DNA from: Clostridium gelidum
GTDB lineage: Bacteria; Bacillota; Clostridia; Clostridiales; Clostridiaceae
DNA: 64,000 bases
Reading direction: 5' to 3'
NCBI RefSeq assembly: GCF_019977655.1
Contig: NZ_AP024849.1
Coordinates: 2,265,001-2,329,000 of the forward strand
The translations under genes were made by a program, and so were the position numbers. Below the pieces are notes generated by a model, which saw nothing but the letters and a program-made list of their open reading frames with translations, made no database searches and was not told the origin of the DNA. Shown piece by piece: positions 35,224 through 43,802 of the stretch. How positions within the stretch are numbered: the stretch's first letter is position 1; every line of letters begins with the position of its first letter.

Positions 35224-36463
35224 GATTTCAAAGAAAAAGCTTATTATAGTGGGGATAGTTTTAGCAGTTGTTGTTGTGGGTAGTATTTCTATCTTTAGTA
35301 AAAACAATAAAGTAGAAGTAAAACTAGATGTTAAAAATGTAAAAACACAAAAAGTTACAACGGGAACAATTTCAACAAATATAGAATATGCAAGTAACCT
35401 AAAACCTGCAAAAGAGGTGATAGTTTTACCAAAAGCAGGAGGGAAAGTTGCAACTGTAAATGTAAATGTTGGAGATAAGGTTAGTGTAGGTCAAACATTA
35501 TTTACATTGGAGACAACAGATTATGCAGCACAACTGGAGCAGGCACAAGCAGGAGTGAGTGCAGCTAGTGCTAACTTAGAAAGAACAAGCGACTCGGGAT
35601 TCACTCAGCAATTATTGCAAGCAGAACAGTTAGTAGGAAAGTTACAAATTCAATATAATACTGTAAAAGACAGTTATGACAGAACACAAACTTTATATTC
35701 AGCAGAAGCAGTACCTAAAAAGGAGCTAGATGATTCAAAAGCACAGTATGATGCTATAACTATAGACTTGAAAAATGCTGAAGATAACTTAAATCTGCTA
35801 AAGAGTAAATCAGGACCTCAAGCTACAAAAGCTGCAGAAGCTGCAGTAGAACAAGCTCAAGCAGGAGTTAATTCGGTGCAAAATCAGATAAATAATGCTA
35901 CCATTACTGCGCCAATAGCTGGGGTTGTGTCAGAAAAAGCTGTAGAAGTAGGACAACTTGCTAGTGGGCAGTCAGGTTCAGTTACTGTTATAGATTATAG
36001 TAATTTAACAGCAGAAATAAATATTCCTGACAAAATGCTTGCACAGATTCAAGTGGGGCAATCTGTACAAGTTGATATAAATGCATTACCAGATAAAAAA
36101 ATAGTCGGGGTAATAGATAATATAAGTCCAAATACAAGTTCTAAAAACAACTTCTATGTTGTCAAAGTTAAAATTGATAATTCTAATGATGATATAAAAT
36201 CAGGTATGTTTGCAAAAATATCTTTGTCAGCTGAAAATAAAAGCAACATTTTGATGGTTCCAAATGAAACAATTAAAATGGAAAATGGTGTGAATTATCT
36301 TTATACAGTGGATAATGGCCAGGTTAAAAAAATATCTATTGAAACTGGAATTTCAAATGAGAAATTTACAGAAATAACAAGCAGTATAGAAGAAGGTTTG
36401 GATGTCATTACAGAAGGACAAAATTTATTAAGTGATGGAGAAAAAGTAAATTTGGTGGAGTAA
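35213..36463 (+). CDS. RND efflux adaptor (HlyD/MdtA-like membrane fusion protein)
   Basis: The 416-aa protein has an N-terminal membrane anchor (about 9-29), a barrel-sandwich (lipoyl-like) domain split around a helical hairpin (lipoyl part at VLPKAGGKVATVNVNVGDKV, helices about 100-225 rich in Ala, Gln, Glu), and beta-barrel and membrane-proximal domains to the C-terminus. Its start lies inside the end of the permease gene, and GGGGG precedes it. It should link the permease to the wall side. The order permease then adaptor is common in clostridia. A duplicated terminator-bearing segment follows directly. Confidence 0.88.
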   Translation: MKFKISKKKLIIVGIVLAVVVVGSISIFSKNNKVEVKLDVKNVKTQKVTTGTISTNIEYASNLKPAKEVIVLPKAGGKVATVNVNVGDKVSVGQTLFTLETTDYAAQLEQAQAGVSAASANLERTSDSGFTQQLLQAEQLVGKLQIQYNTVKDSYDRTQTLYSAEAVPKKELDDSKAQYDAITIDLKNAEDNLNLLKSKSGPQATKAAEAAVEQAQAGVNSVQNQINNATITAPIAGVVSEKAVEVGQLASGQSGSVTVIDYSNLTAEINIPDKMLAQIQVGQSVQVDINALPDKKIVGVIDNISPNTSSKNNFYVVKVKIDNSNDDIKSGMFAKISLSAENKSNILMVPNETIKMENGVNYLYTVDNGQVKKISIETGISNEKFTEITSSIEEGLDVITEGQNLLSDGEKVNLVE

Positions 36464-36477
36464 GGATTTAAACTAAG

Positions 36478-36657
36478 CCAATATCTTCAACAGCAGAACC
36501 ATTAATAAAGACCAAAAAAACTATTAAGGTTATGAAATTGTGTTGAAGAACTTTTATGTATATTGCTTGAAATTTAATTACTAATAAAAATTAAGCACTA
36601 TAGTTGAATTATTTTTATCAAGGTTTAAGCATCTGCTGAATAAAGCAGGTGCTTTTC
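36478..36657 (+). repeat. copy 1 of a 180-bp duplicated segment
   Basis: The segment matches 38390-38573 over its whole length with few changes. It carries a decayed 3' end of the Lys-rich small-protein gene found intact at 38324, the same spacer (from TTATGAAATTGTGT onward) and the same terminator hairpin. The two copies flank the fragment and sugar-binding genes at 36649-38024. Confidence 0.8.
36627..36657 (+). terminator. terminator within repeat copy 1
   Basis: AAGCATCTGCT pairs with AGCAGGTGCTT (one G-U pair), followed by TT. It now serves the RND operon. Confidence 0.7.
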
Positions 36658-36882
36658 TCATTAGATATAGATAATCTCTGGAATGATGAATACAGTATTA
36701 TAAAAATTTTCTTTAACAAGAAATTATATTTTACTAGACAATTAGAAACTGAATTAAATAAGCGAGAAGACAATGCACCAATATGTACTAGTGAACCTGA
36801 AGTCAAGCTTGATAGTTTTAAGATAGATGTAGGAGTTATGGATTATAACTTTGAGATAAATGGTATATTAGGAATAGAATAA
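36649..36882 (+). pseudogene. C-terminal fragment of a retropepsin-like aspartyl protease
   Basis: The frame encodes KIDVGVMDYNFEINGILGIE at its end, which matches the C-terminal part of clostridial retropepsin-like aspartyl proteases (consensus DxGxxDxxxEINGLLGxD). The upstream half with the catalytic DTGA motif is absent; in its place lie the repeat copy and its terminator. No ribosome binding site supports a real start. It is most likely the remnant of a gene cut by the duplication event. Confidence 0.45.
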
Positions 36883-36950
36883 ATTTTATCTATTTAGGCA
36901 ATATAATATTAGTAATATAATTTAACACAAGGATAAGAGTGGAGGTTAGA

Positions 36951-38024
36951 ATGAAAATAGTAAGTAAAGCAGTTTCATTGGCTATGGTTACTTTAATTAT
37001 TTTTATATCAATAAGCACTACTAATATTAATACATATGCTTGCCTGAATTTAAGCTCAAATAATAGAAATGTAGTAAATGCTGCAGTAATATTTTTTAGA
37101 ATGGATGATCCATTTACCATGAAGACTGCAGAAAGTTTAGAAAATATTGCAAAAGATAATAAGAATAACATTAAATTTACTTTCTTTGATCCTAAAAATA
37201 ATATAGCTGTACAAAATGAAATGTTAGATTCTGTTGTCAAAAGTAATTATGATCTGATTATATTATATTTATCAAATAATAAACAAGATGTTGTAGCAGA
37301 TGTTATTAATAGAGTTAAAACCAAAAACAAACCATTAATATTAATGAATATTCCTACAGATGTAATATCAAATGTATATAATCTCTACAATAAGATAGCA
37401 TTTGTAACACCAGATTCTAAGAAAGCAGGCGTAGCGGAAGGTAAAATTATTGCTGATTTATGGAATAGTAATAAGATGGATATAGATAAAAATCGTGATA
37501 ATGTACTGCAATATGTTTTACTGCAGGGTCCCACTAATGATCCACAGGTAGTTGATAGAAGTAAATATGCAATTTCAACAATTAATGATTCGGGAATAAA
37601 AACAGAGCAGCTTATAGCGATAAATGCTGGTTGGTATAAAGATTTAGCTAAAGATTCTATTGAGAGCTTGTTTCTTAAATATAGTGATCAAATTGAAGCA
37701 ATAATTTCAAATAACGATGCAATGGCAATAGGTGCAATTGAAGCATTACAAAAATATGGATACAATACAGGAGACAAATCAAGAAATATAGCAGTTGTTG
37801 GAATTGATGGATTACAAGAAGCTATTGATTTAATTGATAAAGGTTCTATGAGCGGAACTGTTATTCAAGATTCGAATGTTTTAGCTGAAGTGTTATATAA
37901 TGTTGGAATGAACTTATATAATAATTTAAATCCCATAGAAAATACAAACTATCAGATTGAAAATAGAGAAATTATTATTCCATATCCTTATGATGTATAT
38001 ACAGGTAAGTTAAATAATCAATAA
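36951..38024 (+). CDS. orphan galactose-type sugar-binding protein
   Basis: The 357-aa protein is a periplasmic-binding-protein fold of the MglB/RbsB class. It has a signal sequence (1-28, AMVTLIIFISISTTNINTYA), lobe one with AAVIFFRMDDPF, the hinge region KNKPLILMNIPTD, and lobe two with AIISNNDAMAIGAIEALQKYG and VVGIDGLQEAIDLI. ATG at 36951 has GGAGG five bases before it; an earlier GTG at 36939 overlaps that site. No ABC permease or ATPase gene is adjacent. Orphan proteins of this type feed sugar signals to LytS/YesN-like sensors or chemotaxis in related clostridia. A lipobox is not seen. Confidence 0.82.
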   Translation: MKIVSKAVSLAMVTLIIFISISTTNINTYACLNLSSNNRNVVNAAVIFFRMDDPFTMKTAESLENIAKDNKNNIKFTFFDPKNNIAVQNEMLDSVVKSNYDLIILYLSNNKQDVVADVINRVKTKNKPLILMNIPTDVISNVYNLYNKIAFVTPDSKKAGVAEGKIIADLWNSNKMDIDKNRDNVLQYVLLQGPTNDPQVVDRSKYAISTINDSGIKTEQLIAINAGWYKDLAKDSIESLFLKYSDQIEAIISNNDAMAIGAIEALQKYGYNTGDKSRNIAVVGIDGLQEAIDLIDKGSMSGTVIQDSNVLAEVLYNVGMNLYNNLNPIENTNYQIENREIIIPYPYDVYTGKLNNQ

Positions 38025-38199
38025 AAATCAGATTCATGTTCTTATAAAAAATAGTAGCAAGTTCGAGAATGTTTCCCTTATAAAAGATCAGATACTTGTG
38101 TGAAATTAACATATACAGACTAAAGAGTTTGTGGGAAGTTTAAACATATAGGCTCGTTTGTGCTAGAAATATGTCTCTATGGTTAGCAAAAGTAAGGTA

Positions 38200-38217
38200 G
38201 GGTTATGTAATGAACCC
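38200..38217 (+). other. small hairpin in the leader of the Lys-rich peptide gene
   Basis: GGGTT (38200-38204) and AACCC (38213-38217) enclose eight bases. A second potential stem, TCAGC..GCTGA, lies near 38259-38276. The 300 bases from 38025 to 38323 contain no gene; they may form a structured leader, but no known riboswitch was recognised. Confidence 0.3.
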
Positions 38218-38323
38218 TTAGAATGATTGTAATCTGATTTAAGAGTTTTTTCAGCTATAAGGCTGATAGCGGTAATATAAATTAGAGAGTATAATAATAC
38301 TAAAGAGATTGGAGGTAGTCACT

Positions 38324-38443
38324 ATGGGAGATAAAAGTCCTAGAAATAAAGAAAAAAAGAAGAAAAAGTCTGAAGTGAAGGTTACGAGTCCAATAGCTTC
38401 TTCAGTAGCAGAACCAGAAAAAAAGACAAAAAAAACCTATTAG
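38324..38443 (+). CDS. 39-aa Lys-rich small protein
   Basis: ATG after GGAGG, then MGDKSPRNKEKKKKK, a short acidic/Val-Ala stretch and a KKTKKTY end. Very similar small MG(D/N)KSP-starting basic proteins are widespread in Firmicutes and have no known function. It carries no membrane segment and could bind nucleic acid. The 3' end plus downstream terminator exist in a second, decayed copy at 36478. Confidence 0.6.
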   Translation: MGDKSPRNKEKKKKKSEVKVTSPIASSVAEPEKKTKKTY

Positions 38444-38573
38444 GGTTATGAAATTGTGTAGAAGAACTTTTATGTATATTGCTTGAAATTTAATTATTAA
38501 TAAAAATTAAGCACTATAGTTGAATTATTATTATCAAGGTTTAAGCATCTGCAAAATAAAGCAGGTGTTTTTT
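38390..38573 (+). repeat. copy 2 of a 180-bp duplicated segment
   Basis: This is the counterpart of 36478-36657 and the likely original, because it still forms the intact end of the small Lys-rich gene. The two differ by point changes and short indels. Confidence 0.8.
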
Positions 38574-38574
38574 T
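38543..38574 (+). terminator. terminator of the Lys-rich small-protein gene
   Basis: AAGCATCTGC pairs with GCAGGTGTTT (two G-U pairs), followed by a run of T residues. Confidence 0.75.
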
Positions 38575-38712
38575 CATTTTATAACTGGTCAAAGAGATAA
38601 AGGCGTCCATTTATTAGGAATAAATATTAAATCCGAAAAATGCAATAGCAGAATTATATGTATCTGTTGGCTACTTTAGGTTGTGGTAGTAGAATGGCGA
38701 AAGGGTGTTATC

Positions 38713-39660
38713 TTGAAAATTGATAGATTATTAGGAATTTTAAGTGTTCTTGCCAATAGGCCTAGGATTACAATACAAGAATTAGCGGAAAGGTTTGAAG
38801 TTTCCAAACGTACAATTTTTCGGGATTTGGATACTTTAAACGCGTCGGGAGTTCCCATTGTTACATATTCAGGAATTGGTGGAGGGGTAGCCATCGTTGA
38901 GGGTTATAAACTCAAAAGTAATATTCTTTCCAAGACTGATATGAAAAATGTTTTTACTGCACTTAATGGACTTATGAGTATTGATGAAAGCACCGATTTA
39001 ACAAATCTAATAGCGAAACTAATTCCAGAAGAAACAAGTACGGTATTTTCAGAAAGTGATTATGTAATTGATTTGTCCTCTTGGTTTCAAGACAGCATTA
39101 CACAAGAAAAGGTATCCGTTTTGCATAAGGCAATTAAAAATCGAAACTGTGTTTGTCTAGAATATATCTCCAAGAGGTCACGTTCAACAAGAATTATTCA
39201 CCCTCATAAACTTGTTTTTAAGCAATCATACTGGTATTTATACGCCTTTTGCGAGGATAAGCAGGAGTTTCGTTTGTTTAAGGCAAATCGAATTGCTGAC
39301 TTTAAAATTATGGATGCAAGTTTCAATTGTAAGGCAGTTGAAAAAATAGATTTTAGAAAAGATTTTGGTATTGGTTTGTTTTCGCCACAAGACAAAGCAT
39401 CATTGTTTGAAGTTATACTAGAATATGATGTTACTAATGAATTCTTTTTAACAGATAAGATAGATGCTAAGTTTTTTCATAGGAGCAGCAGTGAAGAAGA
39501 GAAGGGGCAGATTATATTTCCTGTTTCTGACTTAGAGTGGACTACTAATTTAGTTTTTAGTCTACAAGACAAAGCTAAAGTTATAGCACCACTTGAACTA
39601 AAAGACGCAATAAAAACCAGAATAAAAAGAATAAATGAACTCTATAAAGATGACATATAG
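38713..39660 (+). CDS. YafY-type transcriptional regulator (HTH plus WYL domain)
   Basis: The 315-aa protein has an N-terminal winged helix (about 3-60: LLGILSVLANRPRITIQELAERF, SKRTIFRDLDTL) and a WYL ligand-binding domain (about 130-220, with VFKQSYWYLYAFCEDKQEFR). TTG at 38713 gives the standard MKIDRLLGIL start and has AAGGG upstream. GTG at 38683 would add ten residues without a site. It is followed by a DJ-1/PfpI gene after a 46-base gap. In this genus that pair often acts together in a stress or detoxification unit. Confidence 0.85.
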   Translation: MKIDRLLGILSVLANRPRITIQELAERFEVSKRTIFRDLDTLNASGVPIVTYSGIGGGVAIVEGYKLKSNILSKTDMKNVFTALNGLMSIDESTDLTNLIAKLIPEETSTVFSESDYVIDLSSWFQDSITQEKVSVLHKAIKNRNCVCLEYISKRSRSTRIIHPHKLVFKQSYWYLYAFCEDKQEFRLFKANRIADFKIMDASFNCKAVEKIDFRKDFGIGLFSPQDKASLFEVILEYDVTNEFFLTDKIDAKFFHRSSSEEEKGQIIFPVSDLEWTTNLVFSLQDKAKVIAPLELKDAIKTRIKRINELYKDDI

Positions 39661-39706
39661 GTGTCATCTTTTTCGTTGTACAATACTTAAGAAAGGACGT
39701 GTTACA

Positions 39707-40285
39707 ATGAAAAAAGAAATACTTGTGTTTATTTTCGATGGATATGCAGATTGGGAAAGTGCTTATATTTGTTCAGAACTCAATGAATCAGAAACAGATT
39801 ATATTGTAAAAACTTTAAGTCTGGACAAAGAACCTAAAATTTCTATGGGAGGTTTTCGAATCCTTCCTGATTATTCGGTCAGTGATTACCACAAAAATTT
39901 CGCTATGTTGCTTTTGATTGGCGGATCCGCTTGGATGGAACAGAAAAACAATGCCATTTTGCCTGTGGTTGAGTATGCCGCTAAACATAATATTCCGGTA
40001 GGTGCAATCTGCAATGCTGCCAATTTTATGGCAGAGAACGGATATTTGGATAATATAAAACATTCAGGCAACACTTTAGAGTTTATGAAGTCACAATCAC
40101 CAAACTACAAGGGCGATTGCAATTTTGTTGAAAAACAAGCAGTGGAGTGTTCTGATATCATAACTGCAAATGGTACGGCTGCTTTAGAATTCGCTAGGGA
40201 AATTATGTTGTATTTGAATGTTAAACCTGTAGATAAAATTGATGAATGGTATAAATTTAACAAGGTAGGGTTCTATCAGAAATAA
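39707..40285 (+). CDS. DJ-1/PfpI family protein (YdeA-like)
   Basis: A 192-aa class-I glutamine-amidotransferase-like protein. The nucleophile elbow is VGAICNAANF, with Cys about residue 102, and EILVFIFDGYADWE at the start supplies the conserved Glu. Members are glyoxalases, chaperones or peptidases; this YdeA-like subgroup has no firm activity. The ATG at 39707, with AAAGGACG upstream, gives the family N-terminus; a longer frame back to 39635 has no site. It is cotranscribed with the YafY regulator and ends before a terminator. Confidence 0.85.
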   Translation: MKKEILVFIFDGYADWESAYICSELNESETDYIVKTLSLDKEPKISMGGFRILPDYSVSDYHKNFAMLLLIGGSAWMEQKNNAILPVVEYAAKHNIPVGAICNAANFMAENGYLDNIKHSGNTLEFMKSQSPNYKGDCNFVEKQAVECSDIITANGTAALEFAREIMLYLNVKPVDKIDEWYKFNKVGFYQK

Positions 40286-40369
40286 ATCAATATAATTTCG
40301 TTGAAAATAACTTTTTATAAATTAGTTAAGGAATATAAAAATAAATAATAATTAATAAAAATTTGCCTA

Positions 40370-40398
40370 TCTAATTTAGAGTGGGTAAATTTTTTTTG
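40370..40398 (+). terminator. terminator
   Basis: AATTTGCC pairs with GGTAAATT (one G-U pair), followed by eight T residues. It ends the YafY/DJ-1 unit. Confidence 0.7.
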
Positions 40399-40421
40399 TT
40401 TGCCAAAAGTTAGATGCAGAA

Positions 40422-40454
40422 CTATTTTACAACTATTTTACAGCTATTTTGCAA
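40422..40454 (+). promoter_or_regulatory. three tandem 11-bp response-regulator boxes plus promoter
   Basis: CTATTTTACAA, CTATTTTACAG and CTATTTTGCAA lie head to tail with an exact 11-bp period, the typical PhoB/OmpR arrangement. A TATAAT -10 follows at 40475-40480 with the third box covering the -35 position. The start codon of the response regulator is at 40542. Two boxes of the same sequence precede the secreted-protein gene at 42837, so the regulator very likely controls both. Confidence 0.75.
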
Positions 40455-40541
40455 TTTATTTGGGAATTGTGTTATATAATGGAGATATAAATTAAACATT
40501 TACTTAAAGATATTAAGTTATGCAGTAGGAGGATAATATAA

Positions 40542-41198
40542 TTGAAAACAAATATTTTAATTGTAGAAGATGATGAAGCTATTTCTAATTTGATAAAAAT
40601 AAACCTGAACATGGTTGGTTATGAAAGTAAGCAGGTATTTGATGGATTGGAAGCTTTTGATTTGCTTAAAAAAGAAACTTTTGATTTAGTACTTATGGAT
40701 ATTATGTTGCCAAGTATGGATGGTTTTGAATTGATGGAAAAAATAAAGGATTTAAATATACCAGTAATATTTCTGACAGCTAAAAATGGACTAGCTGATA
40801 AGGTAACAGGGCTTAAATCTGGTGCAGAGGACTATATTGTAAAGCCCTTTGAAACAATTGAACTACTGGCAAGAATTGAAATAGTTTTAAGGAGGTATTC
40901 TAAAAATAGTAATTGTATAGAATTTAAGAACTTGAAAATATATGAAGAAGAAAGGATTATAAAAAAGGAAGATGAGGCAATTGAGCTTACTTTAAAGGAA
41001 TTTGAACTTATGGTTTTGCTTGTGAAAAATAAGAATATGGCTATATCAAGGGAATATTTACTAGAAAAAATATGGGGATATGAATATATGGGAGAAACAA
41101 GAACAATAGATACTCATATTCAAAAAATAAGAAAGAAGCTAGATATTTCAGATAACATTAAAACTGTATATAAAATTGGATACAGATTGGAGGAGTAA
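40542..41198 (+). CDS. OmpR/PhoB-family response regulator
   Basis: A 218-aa two-domain regulator. The receiver domain (1-115) has the acidic pocket LIVEDDEA, the phospho-acceptor Asp53 in LVLMDIMLP, Thr in FLTAKNG and the conserved KPFE. The winged-helix DNA-binding domain (about 125-218) ends with the usual TRTIDTHIQKIRKKL and TVYKIGYRLEE. The start is TTG after GGAGG. The kinase gene follows 5 bases later. Tandem 11-bp boxes just upstream suggest self-regulation. Confidence 0.92.
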   Translation: MKTNILIVEDDEAISNLIKINLNMVGYESKQVFDGLEAFDLLKKETFDLVLMDIMLPSMDGFELMEKIKDLNIPVIFLTAKNGLADKVTGLKSGAEDYIVKPFETIELLARIEIVLRRYSKNSNCIEFKNLKIYEEERIIKKEDEAIELTLKEFELMVLLVKNKNMAISREYLLEKIWGYEYMGETRTIDTHIQKIRKKLDISDNIKTVYKIGYRLEE

Positions 41199-41203
41199 AT
41201 TAT

Positions 41204-42670
41204 ATGAAGTTATGGCTGAAAATATACCTTTTCTCTTTACTATTGCTTATATTTACATTAAATATTGCGGGATTTATATTGATACAAAAACTTCATAATG
41301 ATGTAATGGAAAAGGAAGTTAATAAGTGCATTGCACAGCAAAGATTTATTTCTTCACAATTGAGAATAAATTCTATATCTATGCAGAAGATTAATTCAGA
41401 TTATTCTCCAGACATAAATATGCCAATCAGTACTTTGATGTGTGAATATAACAGCACCATTGACCATGAAGATGGATATCAGGGAGAGATAGAAATTTTA
41501 AATCAGCAAGATAAAATACTATATTCAGATGTGAATTTTCCTAATTCTGATGAAAAGGCGGAATTAGAAGATCTTTCTCTAGGAACAATCAAGTACATTA
41601 TCCGGACACTAGATAACAAGCAGTATTTATATGTAAGCAGTTTACTTAAAGTTTATAATGTTCCAGTAAAAATATATTATACTAAAGATATTTCAAGCAT
41701 ATATACTGAAAAGATGAAGTATTATACTCTTTTTATGAAATTAGATATTCTAATTTGCTCTCTTTTTGCTGTTTTTATGTTTTTTATTAGTAGATTGATA
41801 ACAAAACCAATAGATACGTTAATAGACTCAACTCAGAAAATATCTTTGGGTCAGTATTCTGAACGGGTAAGAATAAAATCAAAGGATGAATTTTATGTTC
41901 TTTCAAATCACTTTAACCTTATGGCACAGACAGTAGAAGATAAGATAAATGAGTTGGAATTATCCAATGTTGAAAAGGAAACCTTTATAAATAATCTGAC
42001 CCATGAACTTAAAACTCCTTTAACTTCAATAATTGGATATGCAAATTTAATAAGAGGATCGAAATATAATGAAAAACTATTTTTCGAAGCGGCAGATTAT
42101 ATTTACAAAGAAGGTAAAAGACTTGAACAGATTGCCTTTAAAATGATGGATTTAATTTATACAAAGAATCAGGAATTTAAATTAACACCTGAAAAGATAA
42201 TGAGAATAATATATGAAGTTCAAAAGTCTCTGATTGTTAAACTTAAGGATAAGAATATAGATTTAATTATTGATGGTGAGGAATGCATATTAGATTTAGA
42301 AAAAGATTTAATTGAGATGGCACTCTGCAATTTAGTGGAAAATGCTATAAAAGCATCTGGAAATAATTCTAAAATATACTTAAAGGTATGTGATTTAAAT
42401 AATAAAACTTCTATATCAATAATTGATTCAGGTTCAGGTATGGCTAAAGAACATTTGGATAAGATATGGCAGGCTTTCTACGTTGTAGATAAAGCAAGGA
42501 CCAGAAAAAGTAATGGTGCAGGTATTGGACTATCGATCTGTAAAAAAATAGCTGAAGTTCATAATGCAGATATTAAAATAAATAGTGAATTAGGCAAGGG
42601 GACAGAAGTAACCATAACTTTTAATAATTCTATTGCATCTGTAAATAAAAAAATTAAAGCTATATACTAA
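41204..42670 (+). CDS. membrane sensor histidine kinase, partner of the OmpR-type regulator
   Basis: The 488-aa kinase has membrane helices near 8-28 and 175-195 bounding an extracellular sensor domain of about 145 residues. A HAMP domain (about 195-250) follows, then HisKA with FINNLTHELKTPLTSIIGY (His about 266). The ATPase domain has ALCNLVENAIKAS, DSGSGMAKEHL and GAGIGLSICKKIAEVH. It follows the response regulator by 5 bases, so the two form one transcript. The sensed signal is unknown; the secreted PepSY-like protein downstream may be target or sensor accessory. Confidence 0.92.
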   Translation: MKLWLKIYLFSLLLLIFTLNIAGFILIQKLHNDVMEKEVNKCIAQQRFISSQLRINSISMQKINSDYSPDINMPISTLMCEYNSTIDHEDGYQGEIEILNQQDKILYSDVNFPNSDEKAELEDLSLGTIKYIIRTLDNKQYLYVSSLLKVYNVPVKIYYTKDISSIYTEKMKYYTLFMKLDILICSLFAVFMFFISRLITKPIDTLIDSTQKISLGQYSERVRIKSKDEFYVLSNHFNLMAQTVEDKINELELSNVEKETFINNLTHELKTPLTSIIGYANLIRGSKYNEKLFFEAADYIYKEGKRLEQIAFKMMDLIYTKNQEFKLTPEKIMRIIYEVQKSLIVKLKDKNIDLIIDGEECILDLEKDLIEMALCNLVENAIKASGNNSKIYLKVCDLNNKTSISIIDSGSGMAKEHLDKIWQAFYVVDKARTRKSNGAGIGLSICKKIAEVHNADIKINSELGKGTEVTITFNNSIASVNKKIKAIY

Positions 42671-42678
42671 AATATATG

Positions 42679-42736
42679 AAAGTTTACAACTATTTTACAA
42701 TTGGAATAAACTTCTGGGACATCTAAATTATATACT
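42679..42736 (+). promoter_or_regulatory. two tandem 11-bp boxes and promoter of the secreted PepSY-like gene
   Basis: AAAGTTTACAA and CTATTTTACAA (42679-42700) repeat with an 11-bp period and match the boxes before the regulator gene. A -10 TATACT sits at 42731-42736. The whole block is copied at 43866-43918 in front of the decayed duplicate. Confidence 0.65.
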
Positions 42737-42836
42737 TAAAGAGTGGTAAGTACTTACACACAATTAAGGCCAATCAAAAAAATATAAATATATGTAGACT
42801 AAAAATTAATAAAATAAAAATATTGGAGGAATTATT

Positions 42837-43667
42837 ATGTTTTCAAAAAAATTAACAGCAGTATTGGTAGCAGTAGGAGTAGTAGCATCTACCAGTGCTT
42901 TATTTAATCAAATTAATATAAAAGGAGCTTTTGCAGATACTATAAAACAGAATGTTGTTTATTCCAAAGAAACTGCTACAGCAGTTTCTCAAGATAATGC
43001 TAAATTAAGTGATGCTGATAATAAAGAAATTAAAGAAAAATCTTTAGAAGCATTAAAGAAGTATTTATCTATATCAGTTGATGCAGATAAAGATCTTAAA
43101 TATAGTTCATCAATAATGAATGAAACAACTTTAATTGATGAAGAAGCAAAGGAACAAAAATCATTACAGGAGCAATATGATAAGAAGGAAATTTCTGTTG
43201 AAGAGTATAATGAAGAAAAAGCATACATTCCCCAAGTTGTAAATGAACTTAAAAATCAGGTGGCAAAATTGAAACATGGAGTTATTACAGCTAAATGGAT
43301 TCATAAAGATGGTAATATGTATACAGTAGAGTTCAATGAAAACACAAAGGAAATAGAATCTGTTCAGAAAGCTCTTAATATGGATGATGCTAGTAGACCA
43401 AAAGCTAAGTTAACACTTAGTGAAGAAAAATTAAAAAATACAGCAGAAAATTTCATTAAAGAACATAAACTAGGTGATTTACAAAAGCCTAAATGTATAC
43501 TTGTTGAAGATAATGATGAGTTCTATCAAGTTTTCTATCAAGAAGAAAGTGATTCAAGTAAAAAAGTAGCGATATATATTGATAGTCATACAGGTAAAGT
43601 AACCGAATTTTTAACAAAATCAACTGCGAGTTTGATTTATGATAACATGATTAATCTAAAAAAATAA
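42837..43667 (+). CDS. secreted PepSY-like protein under two-component control
   Basis: A 276-aa precursor with a signal peptide (1-34, cleavage after KGAFA). An N-terminal Lys/Asp/Ser-rich part and a coiled-coil-like middle (about 95-145) follow. The C-terminal half has two PepSY-like repeats (about 150-195 and 205-265; VAIYIDSHTGKVTEF is typical). Such domains inhibit proteases or bind kinases outside the cell. The gene is expected to be activated by the regulator at 40542 through the boxes at 42679. An own terminator follows. A partial, broken copy lies just downstream. Confidence 0.7.
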   Translation: MFSKKLTAVLVAVGVVASTSALFNQINIKGAFADTIKQNVVYSKETATAVSQDNAKLSDADNKEIKEKSLEALKKYLSISVDADKDLKYSSSIMNETTLIDEEAKEQKSLQEQYDKKEISVEEYNEEKAYIPQVVNELKNQVAKLKHGVITAKWIHKDGNMYTVEFNENTKEIESVQKALNMDDASRPKAKLTLSEEKLKNTAENFIKEHKLGDLQKPKCILVEDNDEFYQVFYQEESDSSKKVAIYIDSHTGKVTEFLTKSTASLIYDNMINLKK

Positions 43668-43688
43668 TGCATGTATTTAATTAATGTA

Positions 43689-43723
43689 GGAGAATCAAAT
43701 ATAAGAGGGGCGGTTCTCCTTTA
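43689..43723 (+). terminator. terminator of the secreted PepSY-like gene
   Basis: GGAGAATC pairs with GGTTCTCC (one G-U pair) around 15 bases, followed by TTTA. A near copy sits at 44162 after the pseudogene. Confidence 0.6.
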
Positions 43724-43802
43724 GTTATAAGTATTATGAGATTGTCTAACCAGACTTTCAGCATTTTTATGAAAAAAGCCACTGAATATAAAATTTAGAA
43801 TA

